A stretch of 64,000 bases of DNA from Symsagittifera roscoffensis (lineage: Eukaryota > Xenacoelomorpha > Acoela > Convolutidae): NCBI RefSeq assembly GCF_963678635.1, contig NC_087066.1, forward strand, positions 18,989,877-19,053,876, read 5' to 3'. This document shows positions 1 through 13,430 of the stretch, in pieces (position 1 is the first letter of the stretch; each line of letters starts with the position of its first letter). The notes under the pieces are model-generated. The model was not told where the DNA came from, did not search any database, and was given only the letters and a program-made list of their open reading frames with translations. Both the position numbers and the translations under genes were made by a program.

Positions 1-2640
1 ATTTCAACACAAAAACGATACTCATAAAGACCCGATAATCAAATATAATATTGGAATATCCTCACAACAAAAAGTAGTTCTGAAATTTGAAATAAATGTA
101 AGACTTATTATTCTAGTACAATACCCATTTCCATTATCTCCAATAAAAATAACTGAACAATCAATAACCCTCCATTTACATGCAAAGAACTTGTTTACAA
201 AAAACGACAGTTACACCAAAAAGGCAATGGGTTTAAATCCCGTAATCACTTTTCAGGACTATCGTTTACATGAATAATTTATATTTTTTCTAAAAAGTTG
301 TTTTTCTACTTGAGTTAATCCAACAAAAAATACAAAACTAAGACGCAATTAACCAGATTACACAACGCGAACCTGAATCACAGCAACTTCAACCAAAAAA
401 ATCTTCATCAAAGTCTTTCATTTGAACAATTAAGAACTGATACATAACGCTCAAACTCAATCTTATATAAAAATGTAGAAGCAATCGATTATACTAACAC
501 GTTTTGAAATCTACCCTGAAAAAAAACTGTCGTGTAAATATCCAAAACCACTTTTTCGCACAGAATACTTGTTGAATATGATAAAAGGTTTGATATGAAC
601 ACAGGAAAACTCAAAAATTCCTTTGGATCGCCTAATCAAAGCCAAGAAGAAGGACATTTTTAAAAACCAGTCACTTTTTTTTAAATATTGAAAACACATG
701 AGGAAATCTCCTACTAGCAAACCTTGGCGGTGTACGATAATAAAAACTATCACAAAAAAGCACAAAATTCTGCGCAGCTCATGATGAATTTTATTTTGAT
801 AGGAAACTTGATTATACAAAAAAAGTAAAAATTTTTGGAGAAAAGTAACTATCCGAGCATGAAACAATTTTTTATGAGAGCTTGATCAAACAAGAATCTC
901 TTTTTTTCTCTGGCAGTTCTAAAAAATACATTATGTATATAGAATATATACTCTCTTATAGCCGCTCAAATTTTTTGGCCTTTATACATTCACTGAAAAC
1001 GTTTCATCACTATATGTCACAGATGAAGATGAAACATGTTATCAAAGAAGACAAATAATCAACAAAAGTAAAGTACATTAGGTAGACACGCTAAAATGCA
1101 GAAAGCAGAAAAAAATTTTCGGATATTGTAATGTAGTACAGCTGAACCTAAGCGAAGATAAATATTATCTTCCTAGACCATATTCCATTTTGATGCTTCC
1201 TTTAGAAAACTTTTTTACTCGAAAGCTATTGATAACTCTAAACAAAAGCTAACATTATCTTGTAGCCCTAATGAAGATCTACAATCCATAGTTATATCTC
1301 AAAATCTGATCACATTCGAACGAATGTGGATAATATCTAACGACAATCAATTATTAAAATCTCCAAAAACTCGCTGAAACAGCCGTCGTCTCGAATAACT
1401 GAGACTATAGTGGACATCAAGTACTAAAACTATCTGAACAGAGATGAACATCGCTCTCAATACATGTCAGCAGTCATTATCTTAAGCTTTACACAACGGA
1501 GAAAAGCATTTCTAGTCTTTCTAGAATGGACAAACTACATCCTAAATGCAATGTTTAATTTAACAGGATTAATGTTTTCACTACTTAATTGCAACTATAA
1601 CTATAATTGATTTGCAGTACACAATTAATTGAATCGACATGTCAGCGTAGCCAGAATCTTATTCGCAGGATTCTTTGGCATTTTCTCTTTACATAAACTA
1701 TCACACTGAGTTATAGACAAAATACAGCACTTACAAAATATCACACAAAGTTATAGACATGCACGTCCCGCAGCACAACGCAAACACCAAAACAATAGTA
1801 AACAACGAAACTCTTTATCATGCATTACTTTACAAACGCAAAACAATGATGAAAAAGTAAAAGTAAATAGTCGAACAACCACATCAAAAACGTTATCGTT
1901 CTCAAAACCCTCTTTTTAGCCCACGATGAGCAGACATGTTCAATTCCTCAACCGTTCCCTTTCCTATTCATCCAACCTTCACAGACGCGACGCTCTTCTC
2001 AATCTAAATAAATTATTCATCTAAGTAAACGCAAGTTGTATTTAGAAGTAACACCCATATCATTAACCCTAAATTTGACACACCCAACGAAATAAATTTT
2101 AGTTTCCGAGCTCACTCCCGCTAATTTTTCTCCACCACTTTTCTAGCCAGTAACTCTAACTGTCTCTTTTGTAAGGTCTGCCCACACTGACGCTCACCCT
2201 TTTCTCTATCCCCTTTCCAGAAACGCACTCGATGTACCCTGTCCAATAACTGACTATCAACGCGAGCATGACCTAGACAATTTCATTACTACTCAACAAC
2301 AACTTCACAGCACAACCAGGCCACAAACAATTCACCAACTTCCTCACTCCGCTCAAACGACCGAGTCATCCACATCATCTAACCAAAATAATCCACCCGG
2401 CATAATCCAAACCTCCAACGAGGAATTTTCTGCAGCGTCTGAAGAAGTTAACATCATCCATGAACTCTTTTGTTCAATTTTATGCACTAAAAGCGTTAAG
2501 CGCACGCTTGCTAATCTTTTGATACACTAGTCCACAATCAAGACTAACTTCGCCAATGTATTTTTCATGGAATCCCAACCTCCTCCCCGTAACTATAAAC
2601 TGATAAACCCGACCAATTAGTTAAAAGATCACTCACCAGT
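1..2640 (+). pseudogene. Decayed retroelement env/accessory region, copy 1
   Basis: This is a plus-strand remnant of the envelope and 3' part of an LTR element related to the one at 19852-36610. It begins at the point matching main-element position ~25790 (shared block ACGATACTCATAAAGACCCG with the copy at 3957). At 1500-1590 one frame reads FLEWTNYIL then NAMFNLTGLMFSLL, matching FLDWPYYIL and YAMFNFIGFLFSLL of the main element's membrane segment. At 1640-1690 it keeps NRHVSVARILFAGFF. Many stops and frameshifts remove any coding capacity. The plus strand is A/C-rich, as is the sense strand of the main element. The part after ~1900 corresponds to the Pro/Ser-rich tail and the start of the accessory region. 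Confidence 0.7.
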
Positions 2641-3200
2641 TGCACACGTGTGTTTCACCTTTTTCTTTCAAATTTCACCAGTAGTTCTTCTGAAAAAAAA
2701 AATCAAACAGAAATAAAGTTCTTTAGTATTTTTTTCATTTCCATATTGTAACTATTCACTTTAGTTTCTGTAAATGCGATAAAATTAACACGTAGCAATA
2801 ATTTATCTTTGATATTTAAATTGTCATTGTGAAGAACTAAAATGAATATTAAATACTTTTTTCTGTGTTATCGTAACCCAAATTTTTTTTATCGCCCACC
2901 TTACACGCAATCGTTTTACCAAATCAACGTTCTACTTAACTCGCCGTGTTAGAATTGTTTTAGAAAATGAATATTTAGCTTGACAAACTAATTGACAAAC
3001 TAACAACTCCAACTTGTTTTCAAGCATTTTAAAGTTATACCTTAACGCGGTTGAAGGATTTAAATTTGCGCTTGAACTAAAAAACGCAGCTGACTAAAAC
3101 CACAAAAGTAACTTCAACTAAAGGAAAGTCTCACGGTATCTAATGCGGAATGAACCCAGATAAAAACTGGATACAATAATCATTTAAAATCACTTGAAAA
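2641..3200. other. AT-rich spacer without recognisable gene
   Basis: No ORF or repeat that I recognise lies in this stretch. It separates copy 1 from copy 2 of the decayed env-type fragments and is rich in A and T runs. Confidence 0.4.
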
Positions 3201-3739
3201 AAAAACACTAAAAGAACCACAAAAATCAGAACAATCCTTTGTTAAGAAAGAACTCAACCGCAAATCAAAACAAAAACACCTAATGAAAAGAACCAGAGGT
3301 TAAGCCTGATAAGAATTTCTGCTCAAAAAACCAAAAAAGCACACACTCCTCTGGCCTCACTCACCAGAACGACGCCACTCGAAGTACATGTGCCCACCAA
3401 GAAGCCTACAACTTGATAGCCGGTGATCAGTTCTTCAAAACAACCGACCTTTTAAAGAAAATAGCTAACAAGTTGCAGTTATATAAATAACTCTGAGCGA
3501 ATCACTTGCGAATCAACATATAATATTTACCCTTCAATACAACAAGATCTGAATCGAACTAGACATTAAGGCCAACCTCAAAAAACAATTACCACCATAG
3601 ATTGACAAATAATTCATCCACGACAAAAAAGAAACCAAACAAAACCAAGAGTCCTTGTACCTTCATCCCCCACATCTACACCTCTAGATCTTTCAAGTAA
3701 CACAATTTTAAGCACTCACCCCTACTGATTAAACATCCC

Positions 3740-6600
3740 GATGGAATGAACCACCTTTTCCATCAGATTACTTAGGTTCAACATCTGAAGAAATTAGAGA
3801 AAATCCGTTTGATACCTCCACCTCTTCCAGTAGACTTCCCCGTTGGGTGAACTAAGCAATTACTCATAGCGAGCCCAACCGCGTAAGCCAACCAATGGAA
3901 ATTTCCCAGATATCACCTTGTGATGACCTGAAACACTATCTCTTGGACATTGAATAGATTACAACATAAAAACGATACTCATAAAGACCCGATAATCAAA
4001 CATAAAATTGGAATACCCTCACAACAAAAAGTAGTTCTGAAATTTGCAATAATTGAAAGACTTAATATTCAAGTACATTACCCATTTCCGTTATCTCCAA
4101 TAAAAATAACTGAACAATCATTACTCCTCCATTTACATGCAAAGAATTTGTTTTAAAAAAACGACAGGTACACCAAAAAGGCAATGGGCAATTTTACTTT
4201 CTATAATCTTTTTTCAGTACTATCGTATACATGTATTTTTTACTTCTTTTGTCAAAAAATTCCCTTTCCATTTTCGTCAATCTCGTACCCAGAAATCATT
4301 ATATTATCTCGCCCTGAACAGGACCCCAAGGCCTCCTCGTAACTCATCATGATTGCGATGATCACGAAAAAAAGACAAGACAAAAGCAATTAACCAGTTA
4401 CTCAATTCGAATCTGAACCACAAGAAATCGAATCTGAACCATCAAGTCGAAAAAACTATTCATCGAATCCTTAGCATTTGAGCAATTAAACCCTGATAAA
4501 AGAGACTCAAGTACGAACCCATGTAAAATTATAGAAGCAATCAAAAATATACTAACACGTTTTAGATCTACCCTGAGACAAAACTACCATTTAATTATCC
4601 AAAACCAATTTTTCGCACACAATACTTGTTGGATATGATGAAAAATTTGATATAAATACAGGAAAAATTATAGTTGCTATCGCACCGCCTTATCAAAATC
4701 GAGGTTGTGAACCTTCTTTATGAAACAGTCATCCTGTATAGAAATAAAGAAAACGAAGATGGAAAACTACAAAAAACTGTGACAGTACATGATTACAGGA
4801 TCTATTCCTAAAACTCAACACTTATTTCGGCGCAATTCATTATGATTATCATCTTGATTTGAAGTTGTTTAAACAAAAAAGAGAGATTTTTCGAGAAAAG
4901 TCCTTACCTGACTTAAACACTTCATCATTTAAGTGAACTTGAACAAACACGTTCTTACAATATCTCGCACAAGCAGCTTTTAAAACAACCTATGCAGGAT
5001 ACCTATTCTCAGGTAGCCACTCAAGTTTTATCGAATACGAAGGTAATATCCTTTGGAAATATACATTTTTTGAATAAATCACCTTTGAGTATTTTTGAAG
5101 ACAGAAAAAGCTATCTTTAACTAACAAAAACTAAAAAAAAATTGTACACACCCAATCACGCAGAACATATTTTTGTGATAAAATTATACCATGTGGATCC
5201 CAATATAGCCACAATGTAGTAGAGCTGAACCTAAACAAAGATAAAAGCCATCTTCTTACACCATTCCCAATTTTATTGCCACCTTTAAAGAAATTCTCAA
5301 CCGAAAGCATCCGTGCATTATCTCGTAACCCTAGTATAGATCTTCAACCCATAGATGTATACTCAAATTATGTCTTATTCGAACACTATAACTTCAAGAA
5401 AAACTCATGAATATGGATAATATCCAATGAAAAACAATTGATCAAAACCACTGAAAACTCTCTGAAACAGTCGATTTCTCAGAGATTTATAAATAAAATT
5501 AGAGTTGAACTTTTAAAGACTTTAAGAATAATATCTATTCAAACGAAGAGGAAAATTCTCTCAAAACATTTCAACAATCAATATTTTAGCTTTACACAAA
5601 AAAATTGAATTTCTAGCTTTTTTAGGATGGCCATTTTACATCTTGGAATGATTGATTTTAATTTGAATGGTTTATTTGTTTAATTTAAAATGGTTTATTT
5701 TCTCGATACTTAAATGCATCTATAATTCTTGCGCAAAATACACGCAAGTGAATCGGCAAGCCAGTAGTAGCCAGAATACTATTCGCTGGTTGTTTTGGCA
5801 TTTTCATTACATGAATTAAAAAACCTTCTCGATCCACAAATTAGTGAGACAATAAAAAAGATAAACAAAATCGAACACATATAAAACTCAACAAGGCAAT
5901 GCAATTCGTACACAATCAGCTTCCCTAAAATTACACAATTTATCATTTAAACAAATGTACAAGCACTCCTACCGAGTTAAGGCATGCAATTCCCGCAGCA
6001 CAACGCACACAGCAAATTAATAACACAAAACGTTGTCGTTCTCAAAATAGTAGTTTCTTAGCCCATGATGAGAAGACAAATTCAATCCCTCAAACGGTCC
6101 ATTTCATAGTCCTCCAACCATCACAGACGCGACACTCTTCTCAATCTCAGACATCACCTTTTCCTCCCTACCCATTTTTAGCCACAGTTTTTCATCCAAA
6201 TCATAACATATGGATTCTGACTACTCAACGCAAGATGTACTTGAAAGTACCTCCCGTATCATTAACCCCGCAGCAGACACGCCCAACAATAAATTGGATT
6301 CTGAGCCCACCCACACTCATTTTTTGCAACCACTGTTCCAATCAAAATTTCCAACACCCTTTTTGTAAATTCTTCCCACCCTTACGCTACATCCATTCTT
6401 AATCACCTTTCTAGTAATGCACCCGATTTTTCTAGTCCAATAACTGACGACCAGCTCGAGCATGACCTACACAATTTCAACAATATTTCCACAGTTCAAC
6501 CAGTCCACAAACAGTTCACCAATTATTTCACTCCATTTAACCTTTCGAGTCATCCACATCGCCCAAAAAAAGGCTTCACCCGTCCCCAAGTGGCCCAAGT
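3740..6600 (+). pseudogene. Decayed retroelement envelope region, copy 2
   Basis: This plus-strand fragment is longer than copy 1. At 3760-3830 it reads PSDYLG then EEIRENPF, matching PSDYLG and EQIRENPF at about 26180-26090 on the minus strand of the main element. At 3950 LNRLQHK matches LNRLQYK of the main element (~25800). At 5600-5780 FLAFLGWPFYILE and YTQVNRQAS match the membrane segment FLDWPYYILE and TQVNRQAS. Order and spacing follow the main element, so this is one collinear relative on the opposite strand. Numerous stops and frameshifts mark it as dead. It is too diverged from the main element to be a recent copy. Confidence 0.75.
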
Positions 6601-6606
6601 GTCCTG

Positions 6607-7225
6607 ATGAAACTCAAGCATCCCATTATGCACCCCAATTCTCAATACATCGAACAAGATCATCCCTATCCCTTAAAAGCAATCAACACCGACACACTAA
6701 CACCCCACTACTTCGGTTTTAAAAATTTCCCTTCTTCCCACAGTGCACTTATAATAACAATGAAAGCTGAGCCGAACGAGCGCAATATGATGAAGCTTTT
6801 TCCTTCTACCTACCTTTTCTTGGATCTCCTACTTTAATTTCTCCAATCCACTCAAAATTCTTCCACAAAAGACATCCGACGACGACGATTTACATGACAC
6901 CACCATTAATCGAATAACCAAAGCACTGCACTTAAGTCAATTTACTAAAGTTGGATTATCAAAGGCGCTCACAAAATTTTTTCACAAAAACCAAGCCAAC
7001 TCCCGAAAACTCACTCTGAGCACACAGTCAACCAAAATATGGAGGATTCACCGCTTGATAAAGGCCCCGCTATCGATTCACTGTTAACAGAGAAGTTTTT
7101 CTTAACGAAAAATTACACCTCCGATCTCGACAGAACTAACGAAAGGTTTCATCATGTAATCTACCACGCACTGCATAAGATGAAAGCGCATGAAACGTAC
7201 TTAAATAAGTGCTACCATTTCAACT
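6607..7225 (+). pseudogene. Broken relative of the retroelement accessory ORF
   Basis: Read in two or three frames, this stretch parallels the intact minus-strand ORF at 22062-22964. Shared landmarks, in order, are HPYPLK / HPFPSK, FNFSNPLK / YDFSNPLR, TKALHLSQFTKVG / TTALSPRQFTHVG and LTEKFFL / LTEKFFI. Spacing between them is similar. About 200 residues of the 300-residue family are covered. Frameshifts lie near 6815 and 7010. It sits directly downstream of the envelope fragment at 3740-6600, the same order as in the main element, which supports descent from a related element. Function unknown. Confidence 0.7.
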
Positions 7226-7239
7226 AACCTTTATTTTTT

Positions 7240-9235
7240 TCTTACCTATAAAGACCAACAGACTGTTATATCTTGACCCAGAAGACTATAAAAAAACACA
7301 ACGACAAAAAACACAACACAAATGCAATTAATCAGTTACTCAATGCGAATCTGAACCACAAGAAATCAAATTAACAATTTAATTGCACTATTTTATGCAA
7401 AAGCTTGCACTAAAAACTTTACAATTGATGTAGTTGAAGTATAGTTCCTAAAAAGCTAGTACTTTGTTCACAAATTTCAAATGGAAACAAAAAAGACTCG
7501 ACCATGAACCATATTACCTAAAAAATGATCAGCAGGTTGTTATATCTTGACCCAGAACACTAAAAAAGTGAAATAAAGCGCCTAAAATTTTTACTAATAA
7601 AGAAAATCATAGGAAACTTGTGAGTTTTCAACTTTTTCCAGAATCAATACACCAAGCACAGTTTGAACAACATCAAGGCCCCATACACCTTGAAGAAAAA
7701 CTCCCATATCAGGATGCACACAAAAAAAATGATAAAAATTGCGAGACAAAAATTGGATACCTCATATTGGAATAAATTACTCATGAAATTGTAAAGCAAA
7801 CACAAAAAAAATCTGGATATCAAGATAAACTGTTTTTTGATTGGAAAATTTCAATTCGAAAAAGTACAATTAATTCGTGATTTGAAAGATTTGTAAAAGA
7901 AATCAAAGATTTGTGACCCCAAACTCGCACACATGCAACCACTGTTTGGTTTCCCAAAGACACTTGTACCACATACCAAGTTGCTGAAAATTGACAAAAA
8001 AACTGTTAACCGAATCCATAACAATTGAGCAGTTAAACAGCGATACAAGAGGCTCAAGCCCTAACAGATATAAAAATGAGGAAGCAATCAAAAATATACT
8101 AACACGCTTTAGCTCTACCCTGAGACAAAACTAACATTTAAATATCCAAAACACGAAACTTGTTGAATATGACGAAAGAATTGAGATGAACACAAGAAAA
8201 TGCTTGGTGAACACTTTTATATAACAGTCACTTTTTATGAAAATAAAGAAAACAAAGATGTAAAACTACAAAAAATTTGAGACAATACACGATTAAAAGA
8301 TCTATCACTGAAAAACAACACTTATTTCGGCGCAAATCATTATGATATTCATCTTGATTTGAAGTTGATGAAACGAAAAAGAGAAGTTTTTCGAGAAAAC
8401 GTCACTATCCGACTTAAGCTCTTCATCATTCATGGGAACTTGAACAAACACAAGTATTACAATCTCTCGCTATAGCAGCTCATGAAATACCCTATGCAGG
8501 ATACTTATTCTCAGGAAGCCGCCCAAGTTTTATCGATTACGAAGGAAACATCTTTTGGTGCTATACATACACTAATAAAAAAAACACTATGTAATTTTGA
8601 AGATAAAAAAGTTATGAAAGAATACGAACAATTAACAAAAAATAACTACATTTTGTAGACACCCTACACGCAGAACATACTTTTGTGATACAATTGTCCC
8701 ATGTGGATCCAAAAATAGCCACAATGTAGTAGAGCTGAACCTAACCGAAGATAAATATCAATTTAATACACCATATCCAACTTTTTGCCACCTTTAAAGA
8801 AAATCTCAACCGAAAGCATCCGAGCATTATCTCGTAACCCTAGTATAGATCTACAATCCATACATATATACTCAAAATTAAGTCTTATGCGAACACTATA
8901 ACTTCAAGAAAAACTCATGAATATGGATAATATCCAATGAAAAACAATTGATCAAAACCACTGAAAACTCTCTGAAACAGTCGATTTCTCAGATATTTCT
9001 AAATAAAATTAGAGTTGAAGTTTTAAAAACTTTAAGAATAATATCTATTCAAATGAAGAGGAAAATTCTCTCAAAACATTTCAACAATCAATATTTTAGC
9101 TTTACACAAAAAAATTGAATTTCTAGCTTTTTTAGGATGGCCATTTTACATCTTAGAATGATTGATTTTAATTTGAATGGTTTATTTGTTTAATTTAAAA
9201 TGGTTTATTTTCTCGATACTTAAATGCATCTTAAA
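7240..9235 (+). pseudogene. Decayed retroelement envelope region, copy 3
   Basis: Starts with sequence matching 4370-4440 (AACCAGTTACTCAATTCGAA-type block) and then follows copy 2 to the membrane segment at 9110-9220. No intact ORF longer than about 70 codons is left. Its 8404-9235 part is repeated at 12595-13430 by the 4.2-kb tandem duplication. It ends abruptly at ~9235 where copies 3 and 4 continue into unrelated DNA, so this junction is an old break or insertion boundary. Confidence 0.65.
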
Positions 9236-10924
9236 TGACTTCATAAATGATTATCATGCAGTGATTCGAAATTTTACAATGTCTTTTTTTAAAAAAGAGG
9301 CATAACTTGAAGGTTGAAACAGTTTTCATTACAGTTTTGACTTATTATGAGCAGCGCGATGTGAACTGTTACGACAATTCTGGGATTAATCTTTCCTTCC
9401 ATTACAATTAAAAGCATTTAAACCACTCTTTTAAAAAGTGCATACTTGAGAATTCTAGCAATTGTGCATGGAATTGGAAGAGTAACTGAACTTACTTTTG
9501 CAAACTGTTTGTAAACTAAGTTTGGAGGTCAGGGTTTTAAATTTGGAGGGCAAAAATTCAAATTTGACATGAAGTCTGCGAATAATTTATCTACCGAAAA
9601 AAACCTTTAGAGTGCATTCAGCTTTCCTAGAAGCTGAAAACTTAGTGTTGCAAGAGGTGTAATGGATCATTAGTTATTCCGGCCAGTTCGAGAAAACATG
9701 TATCCAGTTATGCTCAAATTGAACCAGAGCGAAAAAAAGTAACGCAAAATTTTCCATCCCTTAATTTCTCATAGGTTCGTATACGACTGAATTAATAAAA
9801 AGTTTGATTGAAAATTGAATTTGTCAGAAAAAATGCAAAAAAAAATTTCAAATATTGTGCCAACTCCAACTGAAGCCACGCCAAAGCTCCTTTCTCTTTA
9901 ACGACTTTGAGCGAGTCATGAAAGCTGACAATTTCAATAAAGACCAAACAATCGACACAAAATAGCACCGGAGAAATGATAGAAGTTCACAGTTATCGAT
10001 CTATAACTCAAAATCTTGAAAGTTACAGAACGTTGCTTCTACGACTTGCTGCCGAAACCGTTCTCAGAATAAAATGGTCAATATTTCTGCCATATCCGCT
10101 CAACTAGGTGTCTCTGTTCCCTGAAGAAAAGTGTCTACTTCTTTTCGGGAAAAAAACTTTCAGACTCAAGAATTTTATCTATCTTCGATGAAACAAAGAG
10201 CTCTAAGGAGGGCACATTCTGATCGCTTTTTGAAGAAAACTTTCGAGACTAGTCGATAACCGATAAATTGTTGCCCTACTTTCACTTGAAAAAAATTGCC
10301 ATTAGTGATTTAAAATTTCTCCTTAGTCACTAAGACCAAAAACTATCGTTTCACTAGGGTCGATTTAAATTAATTTTCAGAATAAATTAAAATTAAATTT
10401 AGAATTAAATAAAATCAATCAATTAAATTTGTCAAGATTTTTTAAACATGAGCCCATTATTAACTCTGGATTAGAGATTTAGTTTTGAATTTAATGGGTT
10501 GAATATAATCTTTGAGCATCATTGTTGGTTTAAATTAATGTTGTTTAATTATTTAACTAAATCTTTGTCAAAAAGCTTAGTTTGGAGACATCATGCTATT
10601 GTAAGAGTAAATAAAAAAATCACAAAAAAATATTTATAAATTGAATAAGTGAATCTGAAGATTGTTTACGTAAATATTCTTGATTTAAAATCTTTTTTGA
10701 GCTTCTTATGATTTATGATTTTGCAAATTGCCGTGAAGATTCTATTTCTGCCTCAAGACAAGATTGTCACCAAAAAAAATTGGGCAAAAGCAAATATGAC
10801 ATTTTTGAACGCTTTTTTGGCATACAGGAAATGCAAACTACACTATACAAAATTCTTTAAAAAACAAAATTTAACAAACAAAACAAACAAAGTTTACAAG
10901 TGAACAAAATATAAGGATGTCTAA
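9236..10924. other. AT-rich DNA without recognised gene
   Basis: No supported gene here. An ORF of 61 codons is open in the second duplicate (14270-14455) but is interrupted by TGA in this copy (near 10122), so it is not conserved between copies. The block around 10360-10560 is extremely rich in AAATTAATT-type words. Confidence 0.5.
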
Positions 10925-12470
10925 CAAAGTTTCAAAATCAAAACATGTCCTTATTATAGATCGTATGAGTCATCCCGGTCTAGGAAAAGATTTCTGGACA
11001 AAATGATGAGGAGATTTTTTTTTTAAATAATTGAATTTGCTTTGTTCGTCCTATGATAAAAATGATTGTTTTCAAAAAAGATCGTTCTAACGGAAATCAG
11101 TAAGAAAATCTGTTAGTAAATTTGTAAAATGCAAGTTTTCTATCATCCTATGAAGTATGAGTCATCCAGACCAAGCTACATTATCGAATTATCTCAAAAT
11201 TTAATGACTTTTATTGAAACTTCTAGAAAAAATTTTGGAATCAAACCTTGTTTAAAAATTTGTCAGTTTTTCTGCACAGGATGAATGATGCATCGTGATC
11301 AAGTTAACTTTTATACGTACTATTGAAATTTAAAAATTTGCTTAGAATCAAAAACTAAACATTGAGAAACGCTAAGCTATTTCATATTATTCATTAGTCC
11401 TCCAGAACAAGCTACATAATCAAGTTATCTTAAAAACTACTGATTTTTGAAAATAAATTGTCTTCACTTTCAAACACTATGTTAAACTAATTTTAGTTTT
11501 AATTAAGCTTGCTGAAGTTTGTCATGATGTCTCAGAAAATAATTATGAAGATGGAAGACTTTCAAATTCAAAAACTAAATGAAACGATTTTCAATTTAAC
11601 CTAGGTGGTTTGAGTCGGCCAGGTCAAGCAATGAAATCAGGTTATCTCGATAATTGCTGGTTTTTTTTTTGCTTTTCATGTGTTTTCAAAAGGTGATCAG
11701 ACTCAAAAACAAGGCTGAAAAACTTATTATATTTCCTCATGAGCTGTATGAGCCATAAGGTGATGATACATTATTATGTTATCTCGAAAACTTGGCGTTT
11801 TAATTAAACTTAGGAAAAAATTGTTCTAGAATTGAAAACTGTTTTAAATAATCTATAAATCAAAATCATATGAATTTGAATAATAAAAAATTATTTATAT
11901 ATCATCGCAGGGTTCATGAGTTGTTTAGATCCAGCTACATAATCAAATTATCTCAAGGTATAGGTATGAGTTTATTAAAATTTGTCAAGTGATATATTGA
12001 AAACAACGATCGAGCTTATGGTTATGCTTTCTCGAAAAGTGTAAATTATTTTATGTTATCTCGAATGTTCTTGTTTTTAAAACAAATTTAAGAAGCTAAG
12101 AATCTAAAGTTTCGACCTTTTAATGAAACTTTTTCAAAGTTTTTCCATAGAAAAAGTGAGTCATATAGGTACAGGTTCACCACTTCACCACGTTGTTATC
12201 TTGAAACGATTGACTTCGTTGACATACTATTTAGAGAATTATTGATCAAAATCAATAACTGAATTTCGTAAATTGTGAAATTCCGACTTAGGATGTATGG
12301 ATAACGATACAAAATAATGATGCGGATAAAAAGTCCGAGAACCAAAAACCAGGTGTACAATTTTTCGGCATGCATCATAGGAGGTATGAGTAATCTAATC
12401 CAGCTACACCATTTTTTTATAATGAAAAAGATTGACTTTTGGGAAAATTTTGAAGAAAAACTGTTCAACT
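10925..12470 (+). repeat. Diverged array of a ~45-bp core motif, forward
   Basis: A core built of TATGAGTCATCC, then AGCTACATNATCAA, then TTATCTCAAAA recurs near 10964, 11156, 11285, 11393, 11609, 11746, 11913, 12156 and 12381. Spacers of roughly 110-240 bp are not conserved. Exact TGAGTCA occurs at 10966, 11158 and 12157. The flanks vary while the core persists. The same cores reappear in the duplicate unit and, inverted, at 18380-19410. Confidence 0.65.
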
Positions 12471-12594
12471 AAAAAAAAACAAGAATATTAAGTAATCATA
12501 AAAACTGCTGGTTTTTTATTTATAACAAAAACTTTTCAGAACCCCAAAAAGTTTTAAAATTTTTTGTTCATTACCATCATTATTGATGTTCATT

Positions 12595-13430
12595 ACTATC
12601 CGACTTAAGCTCTTCATCATTCATGGGAACTTGAACAAACACAAGTATTACAATCTCTCGCACTAGCAGCTCATGAAATACCCTATGCAGGATACTTATT
12701 CTCGGGAAGCCGCCCAAGTTTTATCGATTACGAAGGAAACATCTTTTGGTGCTATAGATACACTAATAAAAAAAACACTATGTAATTTTGAAGATAAAAA
12801 AAGTTATGAAAGAATACGAACAATTAACAAAAAATAACTACATTTTGTAGACACCCTACACGCAGAACATACTTTTGTGATACAATTGTCCCATGTGGAT
12901 CCAAAAATAGCCACAATGTAGTAGAGCTGAACCTAACCGAAGATAAATATCAATTTAATACACCATATCCAACTTTTTTGCCACCTTTAAAGAAAATCTC
13001 AATCGAAAGCATCCGAGCATTATCTCGTAACCCTAGTATAGATCTACAATCCATACATATATACTCAAAATTAGGTCTTATGCGATCACTATAACTTCAA
13101 GAAAAACTCATGAATATGGATAATATCCAATGAAAAACAATTGATCAAAACCACTGAAAACTCTCTGAAACAGTCAATTTCTCAGATATTTATAAATAAA
13201 ATTAGAGTTGAAGTTTTAAAGACTTTAAGAATAATATCTATTCAAATGAAGAGGTAAATTCTCTCAAAACATTTCAACAATCAATATTTTAGCTTTACAC
13301 AAAAAAATTGAATTTCTAGCTTTTTTAGGATGGCCATTTTACATCTTGGAATGATTGATTTTAATTTGAATGGTTTATTTGTTTAATTTAAAATGGTTTA
13401 TTTTCTCGATACTTAAATGCATCTTAAATG
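12595..13430 (+). pseudogene. Decayed retroelement envelope region, copy 4
   Basis: Near-identical duplicate of 8404-9235. It includes the membrane-segment remnant around 13310-13415 and was carried here by the 4.2-kb tandem duplication, not by a separate insertion. Confidence 0.7.

Larger units (their letters stand above)
8404..12580. repeat. 4.2-kb tandem duplication, unit 1
   Basis: This unit is nearly identical, by eye, to 12595-16750 at an offset of 4191 bases. Differences are scattered single-base changes and small indels, including about 26 bp missing in unit 2 near 15060. Contents are the end of the env-type copy 3, about 1.7 kb of unrelated AT-rich DNA, and the TGAGTCA-containing array. 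A 14-base filler (12581-12594) lies between the units. Confidence 0.9.

Noticed and set aside
12196-12468. 90-codon ORF present in both tandem units (also 16367-16639)
   Set aside because: Shared only because the units are near-identical. It lies in the core-motif array on the opposite strand, with AT-driven hydrophobic composition and no start context or domain.
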